Assembly (NCBI RefSeq): GCF_001552635.1
Contig: NZ_BCRO01000001.1
Span: 124,001-188,000 of the forward strand
Direction of reading: 5' to 3'
DNA: 64,000 nt
Source: Actinomadura hibisca NBRC 15177
Lineage (GTDB): Bacteria > Actinomycetota > Actinomycetes > Streptosporangiales > Streptosporangiaceae
Of this stretch, positions 51,473 to 62,462 are shown one piece after another; within the stretch, counting starts at the first letter, position 1, and each line of letters opens with the position of its first letter. The notes under the pieces are model-generated. The model was not told the DNA's origin. It ran no database searches and worked only from the letters and a program-made list of their open reading frames with translations. Both the position numbers and the translations under genes were made by a program.

Positions 51473-52066
51473 ATGTCCGTGGAACTCAGCCTGCGCGAGC
51501 GCAAGAAGGCCGCCACCCGCGCGGCCCTCGGCCGCGCGGCGATGCTGCTCGCGGTCGAGCGCGGCCCCGACGGCGTCACCGTCGAGGCCATCGCCGACGC
51601 CGCGGGGGTGTCGCCGCGCACCTTCCACAACTACTTCCCGGGCAAGGAGGAGGCGATCGTCGCCTGCCTCACCGACGGCGCCGAGTCGCTGATCGACGAA
51701 CTGCGCGCCCGGCCCGCCGACGAGCCCATCTGGGAGTCGTTGCGCCTGGTGGTGCGCGGGCTGCTGCAGCCCGAGCGCCACGAGGAGACCGCCGCCCTGC
51801 TGCGCCTGGTCCGCGACAACCCCGCCCTGTTCGCCCAGCACCTGTCGGGCCTCGGCGAGATGGAGCGGCGCATCAGCGAGGTCATCGCCGCCCGCACCGG
51901 CACCGACCCCGACCGCGACCTGTACCCGCACCTGCTGGCCGGGTCGATGGGCAACGCGATCCGCACCGCCACCGACCTGTGGGTCTGCGGCGGCGGCGCG
52001 GCCAGCCTGGCCGACCTGGTGGACGAGGCGTTCGCCCGGCTCCGCGCGGGGCTGCCCGGCCCCTGA
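51473..52066 (+). CDS. TetR/AcrR family regulator upstream of an MMPL exporter
   Basis: A 197-residue TetR protein. The HTH (about 10-58) includes VERGPDGVTVEAIADAAGVSPRTFHNYFPGKEEA. A MftR-like C-terminal domain (about 75-195) follows (LRLVVRGLLQPERHEETAALLRLVRDNPAL), as found in mycofactocin and acyl-CoA-responsive regulators. It starts at ATG 51473 within a message whose promoter region carries interlocked inverted repeats. It lies 108 bp before the MMPL gene and probably controls it. Confidence 0.92.
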   Translation: MSVELSLRERKKAATRAALGRAAMLLAVERGPDGVTVEAIADAAGVSPRTFHNYFPGKEEAIVACLTDGAESLIDELRARPADEPIWESLRLVVRGLLQPERHEETAALLRLVRDNPALFAQHLSGLGEMERRISEVIAARTGTDPDRDLYPHLLAGSMGNAIRTATDLWVCGGGAASLADLVDEAFARLRAGLPGP

Positions 52067-52174
52067 TCCGCCGCGCCCCGCGCCACCTCCGACCTCCCAC
52101 CCCCTGAAAGGCCCGCGGCCAGCCCGCCCCGGGCGAGTCCCGCACGTCCGAGTGACCATTCGAGGGGATCTCTC

Positions 52175-54382
52175 TTGGCCACCTTCCTCTACCGGCTCGG
52201 CCGGTTCTCCTACCTGCGGCGCAGGCTCGTCGCCCTGATCTGGGCGGGGCTGCTGGTCCTGTTCGGCGTCGGCGCGGCCACGCTGAGCGGGCCCACCGCC
52301 AACGACTTCTCCATCCCCGGCACCGAGGCCCAGAAGGCGATCGACCTCCTCCAGGAGCGGATGCCGCAGGCCAACGCCGACGGCGCGACCGCCAGCGTGG
52401 TGTTCGGCGCGCCCCAGGGCGGCAAGGTCACCGACCCGGCCGCCAAGGCCGCCGTCGAGAGGACCGTCGCGACGCTGAAGGGCGCGCCGCAGGTCGCCGG
52501 GGTCGTGGACCCCTACCAGGCCAAGGCCGTCTCGCCCGACGGCCGCTTCGCCTACGCGCAGGTCACCTACAAGGTGACGCCGATCGACATCACCGAGCAG
52601 ACACGCGACGCGCTGGCGGACGCCGCCGAGCCCGGCCGCGCCGCCGGGCTGACGGTGGAGACGGGCGGCACCGCCACCCAGGCGATGCCCGAGCAGAGCG
52701 CCACCGAGATCATCGGCGTGGCGGTCGCGGCCGTGGTGCTGATCATCACGTTCGGGTCGCTGGTGGCCGCCGGGCTGCCGCTGCTCAACGCGATCCTCGG
52801 CGTGGCCATCGCGATGTCGGCGATCACCGCCGCGACCGGCCTGTTCGAGATGAGCTCGATGACCTCCACGCTGGCGCTGATGCTGGGCCTGGCGGTCGCC
52901 ATCGACTACGCGCTGTTCATCGTCTCCCGCTACCGGCACGAGCTGGCGGAGGGACGCGACGGGCCGGACGCCGCCGGGCGCGCGGTCGGCACCGCCGGCT
53001 CGGCCGTGGTGTTCGCCGGGCTCACCGTCGTCATCGCGCTGGTCGGCCTGATGGTGGTGGACATCCCGATCCTCACCGAGATGGGGCTGGCCGCCGCCTT
53101 CGCCGTCGCCGTGGCGGTGCTGATCGCGCTCAGCCTGCTGCCCGCCCTGCTCGGCTTCGCCGGGCGCCGCGTGCTCGGCGGCCGCCTGCCGGGCCTGCGC
53201 GGCGGGCCGCGCGAGGGCCGCGCCCCGCTCGGCGAGCGCTGGGCCCGCATGGTCGTCAAGCACCCGCTGCCGGTGCTGCTGGCGGCGGTGGCCGCGCTCG
53301 GCGTGGTCGCCGCGCCCGCCCTCGACCTGCGGCTCGGCCTGCCCGGCGACGAGGCCGCCGCCCCCTCCAGCAGCCAGCGCAAGGCCTACGACATGCTCGC
53401 CGAGGGCTTCGGCCCCGGCTCCAACGGCCCGCTGCTGGTCGTGGTGGACAGCGCCGACGGCGGCAACGCCCAGGCCGCCGCCCAGAAGTTCGCCGGCGAG
53501 CTGCGCGGCCTGAAGGACGTGGCCGCGGTGACGCCGCCCGCGCCCAACCCGGCCGGGGACACCGCGCTGCTGACCGTCGTGCCCAAGAGCGGCCCGAGCG
53601 ACAAGGCCACCGAGGACCTGGTCGCCGAGATCCGCGACCACGGGAAGGGCCTCGCCGGGAGCACCGGCGCGCACGCCATGGTCACCGGCTCCACCGCCAT
53701 GAACATCGACGTGTCGGCCAAGCTCGGCGACGCGCTGCTGCCCTACCTGCTGGTGGTGGTCGGCCTGGCGCTGATCCTGCTGATGCTGGTGTTCCGGTCG
53801 GTGCTGGTGCCGCTGAAGGCGACGCTGGGCTTCCTGCTCACGGTCGCGGCCACCTTCGGCGCGGTCGTGGCGGTCTTCCAGTGGGGCTGGCTCGCCGGCC
53901 TGTTCGGCGTGGAGCAGACCGGGCCGATCATGAGCATGCTGCCGATCCTGCTGATCGGCGTGGTGTTCGGCCTGGCCATGGACTACCAGGTGTTCCTGGT
54001 GACGCGGATGCGCGAGGAGTTCGTGCACGGCGCCGCGCCGGGCGAGGCGGTGGTGATCGGGTTCCGGCACGGGGCCCGGGTGGTCGTCGCCGCCGCCGTC
54101 ATCATGATCGCGGTGTTCGCCGGCTTCATCGCCTCCGGCGACTCGATGATCAAGATGATCGGGTTCGCGCTGGCCGCGGGCGTCGCCTTCGACGCCTTCG
54201 TGGTCCGCATGACGCTGGTCCCGGCGGTCATGGCGCTGGCCGGCCGCGCCGCCTGGTGGTTGCCGCGCTGGTTGTCGCGGGTGCTGCCCAACGTGGACGT
54301 CGAGGGCGAGAAGTTGCGCCAGGTCCTCGACGGCGAGGCGGCCCCGGCGGACGAACGCGCGCCGCAGTCCGCCCGCACCTGA
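52175..54382 (+). CDS. MMPL family exporter (RND-like)
   Basis: A 735-residue membrane protein with two repeated halves, each with a large extracytoplasmic loop. LALMLGLAVAIDYALFIVSRYRHE (about 245) and LLIGVVFGLAMDYQVFLVTRMREE (about 600) hold the paired Asp-Tyr proton relay, and the C-terminus adds a short cytoplasmic tail. It starts with TTG 52175 behind GAGGGGATC, a rare start in this window. Members export lipids or siderophores or resist dyes. It lies downstream of a TetR gene and ends in a strong terminator. Confidence 0.92.
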   Translation: MATFLYRLGRFSYLRRRLVALIWAGLLVLFGVGAATLSGPTANDFSIPGTEAQKAIDLLQERMPQANADGATASVVFGAPQGGKVTDPAAKAAVERTVATLKGAPQVAGVVDPYQAKAVSPDGRFAYAQVTYKVTPIDITEQTRDALADAAEPGRAAGLTVETGGTATQAMPEQSATEIIGVAVAAVVLIITFGSLVAAGLPLLNAILGVAIAMSAITAATGLFEMSSMTSTLALMLGLAVAIDYALFIVSRYRHELAEGRDGPDAAGRAVGTAGSAVVFAGLTVVIALVGLMVVDIPILTEMGLAAAFAVAVAVLIALSLLPALLGFAGRRVLGGRLPGLRGGPREGRAPLGERWARMVVKHPLPVLLAAVAALGVVAAPALDLRLGLPGDEAAAPSSSQRKAYDMLAEGFGPGSNGPLLVVVDSADGGNAQAAAQKFAGELRGLKDVAAVTPPAPNPAGDTALLTVVPKSGPSDKATEDLVAEIRDHGKGLAGSTGAHAMVTGSTAMNIDVSAKLGDALLPYLLVVVGLALILLMLVFRSVLVPLKATLGFLLTVAATFGAVVAVFQWGWLAGLFGVEQTGPIMSMLPILLIGVVFGLAMDYQVFLVTRMREEFVHGAAPGEAVVIGFRHGARVVVAAAVIMIAVFAGFIASGDSMIKMIGFALAAGVAFDAFVVRMTLVPAVMALAGRAAWWLPRWLSRVLPNVDVEGEKLRQVLDGEAAPADERAPQSART

Positions 54383-54390
54383 CCCCCCTC

Positions 54391-54422
54391 CCGGGCCGCC
54401 CTCCCACCGGAGGGCGGCCCGG
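54391..54422 (+). terminator. strong stem-loop after the MMPL gene
   Basis: CCGGGCCGCCCTCC (54391-54404) is perfectly complementary to 54409-54422 with a CACC loop, 9 bp after the MMPL stop. It has no U-tract. It lies 20 bp before the PAP2 gene, so that gene needs its own promoter or read-through. Confidence 0.75.
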
Positions 54423-54441
54423 CCCGCGTGAAGAGACCCCC

Positions 54442-55212
54442 ATGAACCTGCTCGAACGGCCCCCCACCCCGGCCCGGCGCACGGCCCGGCGCACGGTCGG
54501 CGACGCCTCCGCCGCCGCGCGGCCCCGCCCGGTCCGCGAGCTGCTGCTGATCGCCGTGCTGTTCACCGCGTACAAGCTGGGCCGGCTGGCGGCGGCCGGG
54601 CGGGTCGGCGAGGCGTTCGGCAACGCCCGGCGCGTCTGGGACCTGGAGCGCCGGCTCGGCCTGCCCGCCGAGACCGGCCTCCAGCACGCCCTGCTGGACA
54701 GCCAGGCCCTGGTGCACGCCGCCAACTCCTACTACGCCTACGTGCACTTCCCGGCCACCGCCGCGTTCCTGCTGTGGACGTACTGGCGGCGGCCCGGCCA
54801 CTACCGCTGGGCCCGCCGGACGGTCGTCGCGCTCACCACGTCCGGGCTGGCGCTGCACCTGCTGGTGCCGCTGGCCCCGCCCCGGATGCTGGGGTTCACC
54901 GGGCTGATCGACACCGGCGCGCGGTTCGGGCCCGCCGTCTACGGCGCGCCGCAGACCGACACCGTCGCCAACCAGTACGCCGCGATGCCGTCGCTGCACA
55001 TCGGCTGGGCGCTGATCGTGGCGATCGGCCTCATCGCCGCCACCCGCACCCGCTGGCGCTGGTTGTGGCTGGCCCATCCGCTGCTCACCGTCGCGGTCGT
55101 GGTGGGCACCGCCAACCACTACTGGCTGGACGGCATCGTGGTGGGCGCGCTGCTCACCGCCGTCCTGCTGGTGCTGCGCCCGCCCGCCCGCACCGCCCCG
55201 GAGACCAGTTAA
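54442..55212 (+). CDS. PAP2-family membrane phosphatase (IPC-synthase-like)
   Basis: A 256-residue protein with about six membrane helices. AMPSLHIGWALIVAIGL and TANHYWLDGIVVG are the P-S-x-H and H-x4-D signatures of PAP2 (C2 and C3), with the two catalytic His. The long N-terminal part and the LERRLGLPAETGLQ segment resemble the aureobasidin-resistance/inositol-phosphoceramide-synthase-like branch, which transfers phospho-alcohols between lipids. It precedes lysX by 78 bp, which suggests a shared role in membrane lipid modification. Confidence 0.88.
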   Translation: MNLLERPPTPARRTARRTVGDASAAARPRPVRELLLIAVLFTAYKLGRLAAAGRVGEAFGNARRVWDLERRLGLPAETGLQHALLDSQALVHAANSYYAYVHFPATAAFLLWTYWRRPGHYRWARRTVVALTTSGLALHLLVPLAPPRMLGFTGLIDTGARFGPAVYGAPQTDTVANQYAAMPSLHIGWALIVAIGLIAATRTRWRWLWLAHPLLTVAVVVGTANHYWLDGIVVGALLTAVLLVLRPPARTAPETS

Positions 55213-55290
55213 AGCCGATCAACGCACGGGTAGGCTCCTTTCCGCGGCGTGGGCGGGGGCTGCTCGAAGGAAGCGTCGGTCGGGGGACAG

Positions 55291-58575
<3,285 letters not shown>

Positions 58576-58723
58576 GCGCGCCCGGACCCGGTGCGCCGTC
58601 ACCGAGTGCGGCGGTCCCGCGAGGGGAAGGAACAGACCGTGACGAAAGCCGCGTTGACATGAGAGAGTGCGACCATCGCGGGCCCGTCCCGCCCCGTCTT
58701 CCGACAGTTGGGACCACCACGCC

Positions 58724-60070
58724 GTGAGCGACATCCCCCGCCGGGCGGTGACCCGGACCGCCAAGCTGGCGTCCCTGCCCCTCGGTTTCGCCGGGCGCAC
58801 CGCCCTCGGCCTCGGCAAGCGCACCCTCGGCAAGCCCGCCGAGGCGGTGGCGCTGGAGGTGCAGCGCCGCACCGCCGACCAGCTGTTCGCGGTGCTGGGC
58901 GAGCTCAAGGGCGGCGCGATGAAGGTCGGCCAGCTCATGTCGATCTTCGAGGCGGGGCTGCCGGAGGAGCTGGCCGGGCCGTTCCGCGCCAGCCTCACCA
59001 AGCTCCAGGAGTCCGCGCCGCCGATGCCGGCCGCCACCACCCACCGCGTGCTGGCCGAGGGGCTGGGCGCCGACTGGCGCGAGCGGTTCGCCGAGTTCGA
59101 CGAGCGGCCCGCCGCGGCCGCCTCCATCGGGCAGGTGCACAAGGCCGTCTGGCACGACGGCCGGACCGTCGCGGTCAAGGTGCAGTACCCGGGCGCGGGC
59201 AAGGCGCTGATGAGCGACTTCAACCAGATCTCCCGGCTGAGCCGCCTGATCACCCCGCTGTTCCCCGGCGTCGAGATCAAACCGGTGATCGCCGACCTCA
59301 AGCGGCGGCTGGAGAAGGAGCTGGACTACGCCGACGAGGCCCGCGCGCAGACCGCCTTCCACGAGGCGTACGCCGGCGATCCGGACTTCGTCGTCCCGGC
59401 GGTGGTCGCGCAGGCGGGCGACGTGCTGGTCACCGAGTGGCTGGAGGGCACCCCGCTGGCCAAGGTGATCGCCGGGGACGACCAGGAGCGCCGCGACCGC
59501 GCCGGGCTGCTGCTGTTCCGCTTCCTGCTGTCGGGCCCGGCGCGCTGCCAGATGATCCACATCGACCCGCACCCGGGCAACTTCCGGCTGCTGGACGACG
59601 GGCGGCTCGGCGTCCTGGACTTCGGCGGCGCGGCCCGCGTCCCGGCCGAGCTCCAGTGGTCGATCGGGCGGCTGCTGCGCATCGGCACGCTGGGCAGCGG
59701 CGAGGAGATGGTGGCGGCGCTGCGCGAGGAGGGCTTCCTGGCCCCCGAGGGCGAGGTCGACCCCGACGAGATCGCCGCGATCGTCACCCCGCACGCCACG
59801 CCGTTCATGACCGAGCGTTTCCGCTACACCCGCGAGTGGTTGCGGCAGGAGACCACCCGCGGCATCGGCCTCGCCACCGACATGCGGCCGGGCGCGCTGG
59901 CCCGCCAGCTGCGGCTGCCGCCCCAGTACCTGGCGGTCAGCCGCGCGCTGAGCGGGTGCGGGGGCGTGCTCTGCCAGCTGGAGGCCGAGGGCGCCTACCG
60001 GGCCGAGGCCGTCCGGTGGCTGCCGGGGTTCGCCGACGACGACCCCGACGCCACCGAGGCGACGGCCTGA
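58724..60070 (+). CDS. ABC1/AarF/UbiB family atypical kinase
   Basis: A 448-residue protein of the UbiB-like kinase family. GGAMKVGQLMS is the KxGQ motif (about 62-72), AAASIGQVHKA the Ala-rich replacement of the P-loop, VAVKVQYPG the ATP lysine, MIHIDPHPGNF the catalytic loop and VLDFGGAA the metal-binding DFG. These proteins are ATPases in lipid or quinone metabolism. GTG 58724 is used; no strong ribosome site is seen. It ends 17 bp before the stop of the convergent siderophore-interacting protein gene. Confidence 0.9.
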   Translation: MSDIPRRAVTRTAKLASLPLGFAGRTALGLGKRTLGKPAEAVALEVQRRTADQLFAVLGELKGGAMKVGQLMSIFEAGLPEELAGPFRASLTKLQESAPPMPAATTHRVLAEGLGADWRERFAEFDERPAAAASIGQVHKAVWHDGRTVAVKVQYPGAGKALMSDFNQISRLSRLITPLFPGVEIKPVIADLKRRLEKELDYADEARAQTAFHEAYAGDPDFVVPAVVAQAGDVLVTEWLEGTPLAKVIAGDDQERRDRAGLLLFRFLLSGPARCQMIHIDPHPGNFRLLDDGRLGVLDFGGAARVPAELQWSIGRLLRIGTLGSGEEMVAALREEGFLAPEGEVDPDEIAAIVTPHATPFMTERFRYTREWLRQETTRGIGLATDMRPGALARQLRLPPQYLAVSRALSGCGGVLCQLEAEGAYRAEAVRWLPGFADDDPDATEATA

Positions 60071-60086
60071 CCGCGACCGTTCCCCG

Positions 60087-60935
60087 TCAGGACGGCAGGG
60101 CCGCGGCCTCCTCGGCCTCGACCTGGGCGTTCCACTCGCGCTTGGAGGACTGCCAGCCGTCCTCGTCGCGCCCCAGCCGCCAGTAGCCGGAGATCGACAG
60201 CTGCGCCAGCGGCAGGCCGCGCTCGACCCGCAGGTGGCGGCGCAGCTCCTTGACGAACCCGGCCTCGCCGTGCACGAAGGCGTGCACGCGCCCGGCCGGG
60301 AACTCCAGCTCCCGCACGGCCCGCGCCAGCGCCTCGCCGACCCGGCCGCCGTCGCGGTGCAGCCACACGATCTCCGCGTCGCCCGGCGTCTTGAGGTCCT
60401 GCTCCTCGGCGGGCCCTTCCACCTCGATGAACACGCGGGCGGGCGCGCCGTCGGGGATGCGCTCCAGCGACGCGGCGATGGCGGGCAGCGCGCTCTCGTC
60501 GCCCGCCAGCAGGTGCCAGTCGGCCTCGGCGTCGGGCGCGTAGCCGCCGCCCGGACCCATGAAGCGAAGCTCGTCGCCGGGCCGCGCGGCCGCGGCCCAC
60601 GGCCCGGCCAGCCCCTGGTCGCCGTGGTACACGAAGTCGAGCGCCAGCTCGCCGGTGTCGGCGTCCCAGGAGCGCACGGTGTAGGTGCGCGTGGTCGGCC
60701 ACTGCTCGCGCGGCAGCTCGGCTCGGATCACCGCCATGTCGAACGGCTCGGGGTAGTCCACCCCGGGCTGGAGGAACAGCAGCTTCACGTAGTGGTCGGT
60801 GAACTCGCCCGCCGGGAACCCGGCGAGCCCCGGCCCGCCGAGCACCACGCGGATCATGTGCGGGGTGAGGCGTTCGGTGCGCAGCACCGTCGCCGTGGTG
60901 AGCTTGGGTCCCTTGCGCGCCGGCTCCGTCGCCAT
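60087..60935 (-). CDS. siderophore-interacting protein (SIP, ferric-siderophore reductase)
   Basis: A 282-residue flavin reductase of the FNR-like SIP family. RTYTVRSWD (about 82-90) binds FAD, LLAGDESALPAIAASLE is the NAD(P)H-side motif, and ISGYWRLGRDEDGWQSSKREWN is the C-terminal SIP signature. It reduces ferric siderophores in the cytoplasm to release iron. An IdeR/DmdR-type iron box overlaps its promoter region, so expression should rise under iron limitation. No siderophore biosynthesis or import genes are in the window. Confidence 0.92.
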   Translation of the reverse strand: MATEPARKGPKLTTATVLRTERLTPHMIRVVLGGPGLAGFPAGEFTDHYVKLLFLQPGVDYPEPFDMAVIRAELPREQWPTTRTYTVRSWDADTGELALDFVYHGDQGLAGPWAAAARPGDELRFMGPGGGYAPDAEADWHLLAGDESALPAIAASLERIPDGAPARVFIEVEGPAEEQDLKTPGDAEIVWLHRDGGRVGEALARAVRELEFPAGRVHAFVHGEAGFVKELRRHLRVERGLPLAQLSISGYWRLGRDEDGWQSSKREWNAQVEAEEAAALPS

Positions 60936-60968
60936 ACGCCCTCCCGATCGACGTTTCCGATCAATGAC

Positions 60969-60987
60969 TTAGGTAACCCTAACCTGT
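60969..60987 (-). promoter_or_regulatory. iron box (IdeR/DmdR1-type) upstream of the SIP gene
   Basis: TTAGGTAACCCTAACCTGT matches the 19-bp actinobacterial iron box TTAGGTTAGGCTAACCTAA at 14 positions, with the two conserved half-sites kept. It lies 34-52 bp before the SIP start, where an Fe-bound DtxR-family repressor would block transcription. Confidence 0.75.
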
Positions 60988-61020
60988 AGGGCGCGCCGGT
61001 TTGTTCCCGAACCGCCAGGT

Positions 61021-62358
61021 TCATCGCCGCCGCGCGCCGTCCGAGGACGCCCGCCGGTCACCGGCGTCCGGCGCGCGGGTCCGGCCCGCCGGGCGCGGCC
61101 GGAACGCCAGCGCCGTGAACAGCAGCGCCGCCAGCGCCGCGCACGCGAGCAGCAGCAGCCCGACGAAGTAGGAGCCGGACGCCCCGTAGACCGCGCCCAT
61201 CAGCAGCGGCGGGAAGTAGCCGCCGAGGCCCCCGGCCGCGCCGACCAGCCCGGTGACGCTGCCGACCTTCTCCTGGGGCACCTGCTGCCCGATCAGCGCG
61301 AACACGCCGCCGGTGCCCAGGCCCAGCGCGAACGCCAGCAGCACGAACGACAGGCCCGCGCCCAGCTCGGGCGCCGGTTCCAGCGACACCACCAGCGCCA
61401 TCACGGCCGCGAGCCCGAACGAGACCATCAGCACCGTGCGCGGCCCGATCCGGTCCGACAACACCCCGCCCAGCGGCCGCGCGACCACCGCCGCCAGCGA
61501 GAACCCGGCCGCGCGCATCCCGGCGTCGATCGCGTCGAAGTCGTAGACGTTCTTCAGGTAGGTCGGCAGGTAGGTGGAGAACGCCACGAACCCGCCGAAC
61601 GCCAGCGCGTACAGCAGCGACGTCGACCAGGTGGTCCTGATCCGCAGCGCGTCGCGCAGCCGCGGCAGCACCGGGTCACTGGACGGCCGCCAGCCCGGCG
61701 CGTCCCGCGCGGCCAGCAGCACCAGCACGCCGGTCGCCGCCAGCGCCGCCGCGATCACCAGGTGCGCGGGGACGCGGCCGATCCCGTCGGCCAGGCGCGG
61801 GGTGAAGAACGCCGACAGCGCCGTGCCGCCCATGCCCGCGCCGAACACTCCGGTGGCGAACCCGCGCCGCGACCTGTCGTACCAGGCGTTGCAGAACGGG
61901 ATGCCGATCGCGAACGCGGTGCCCGCGATGCCCAGCACGAACCCGCCGAACAACATCGACCCGTAGGAGGAGCCGAAGAACGCCACGTACAACACCGGCA
62001 GGATCGACAGGAAGCTGACCGCCGCGAACATCAGCCGCCCGCCGTACCGGTCGGTGAGCGCGCCCACCGGGATGCGCCCGACCGAGCCGACCAGCACCGG
62101 GATCGCCACCAGCATCGAGGTCTGGAACGGCGACAGCCGCAGGTCCCGCGCGTAGGCCGCCGACAGCGGCCCGACCAGGTTCCAGGCCCAGAAGTTGATC
62201 GCGAACGTCCAGGTCGCCAGCGCGAGGTTGAACCCCGCCCCGCGCCCCGTCGTCCCGGCGGCCCCCGCCGCCGTGTTCCCGGCCGTGCTCCCGCCCGTGC
62301 CCCCGGCCGTGCCTCCGCTCGTGCGACCCGCCTCCGGGCCCGGCGCGCCGCCGTCCAT
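61021..62358 (-). CDS. narK: NarK-family nitrate/nitrite transporter
   Basis: A 445-residue MFS protein with 12 membrane helices. GLGTGGVFALIGQQVPQEKVGSVTGLVGAAGGLGG is the nitrate signature between helices 10 and 11, and RIPVGALTDRYGGRL the MFS motif A. The N-terminal 40 residues form a Gly/Thr/Ala-rich tail encoded by a 12-bp tandem repeat. ATG 62358 has GAGGAGCGGGGGG upstream; ATG 62388 is an alternative. It is divergent from narG, as expected for nitrate uptake or nitrite export in nitrate respiration. Confidence 0.92.
   Translation of the reverse strand: MDGGAPGPEAGRTSGGTAGGTGGSTAGNTAAGAAGTTGRGAGFNLALATWTFAINFWAWNLVGPLSAAYARDLRLSPFQTSMLVAIPVLVGSVGRIPVGALTDRYGGRLMFAAVSFLSILPVLYVAFFGSSYGSMLFGGFVLGIAGTAFAIGIPFCNAWYDRSRRGFATGVFGAGMGGTALSAFFTPRLADGIGRVPAHLVIAAALAATGVLVLLAARDAPGWRPSSDPVLPRLRDALRIRTTWSTSLLYALAFGGFVAFSTYLPTYLKNVYDFDAIDAGMRAAGFSLAAVVARPLGGVLSDRIGPRTVLMVSFGLAAVMALVVSLEPAPELGAGLSFVLLAFALGLGTGGVFALIGQQVPQEKVGSVTGLVGAAGGLGGYFPPLLMGAVYGASGSYFVGLLLLACAALAALLFTALAFRPRPAGRTRAPDAGDRRASSDGARRR
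62270..62329. repeat. 12-bp tandem repeat in the 5' end of narK
   Basis: Five 12-bp units (GCCGTGTTCCCG, GCCGTGCTCCCG, CCCGTGCCCCCG, GCCGTGCCTCCG, CTCGTGCGACCC) follow each other without gaps. On the minus strand they encode a four-residue Gly-Gly-Thr-Ala-like repeat in the cytoplasmic tail. Copy number could vary without a frameshift. Confidence 0.75.
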
Positions 62359-62421
62359 CCGTCCCCCCGCTCCTCGGCACCGTGTCATTACTTCGTTCCG
62401 TCACCGCTTATCTACCCAGCG

Positions 62422-62437
62422 TGTGGGAATGATCACC
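62422..62437. promoter_or_regulatory. CRP/FNR-like motif between narK and narG
   Basis: TGTGG-GAATGA-TCACC has the arm spacing of CRP-family sites and eight of ten consensus arm bases. It lies 25 bp before the narG start and 64 bp before narK. An Fnr/Crp-type control of nitrate respiration is plausible; this is a motif call only. Confidence 0.4.
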
Positions 62438-62462
62438 GGCGCGATCTTTTCGGGGGGTCTGA

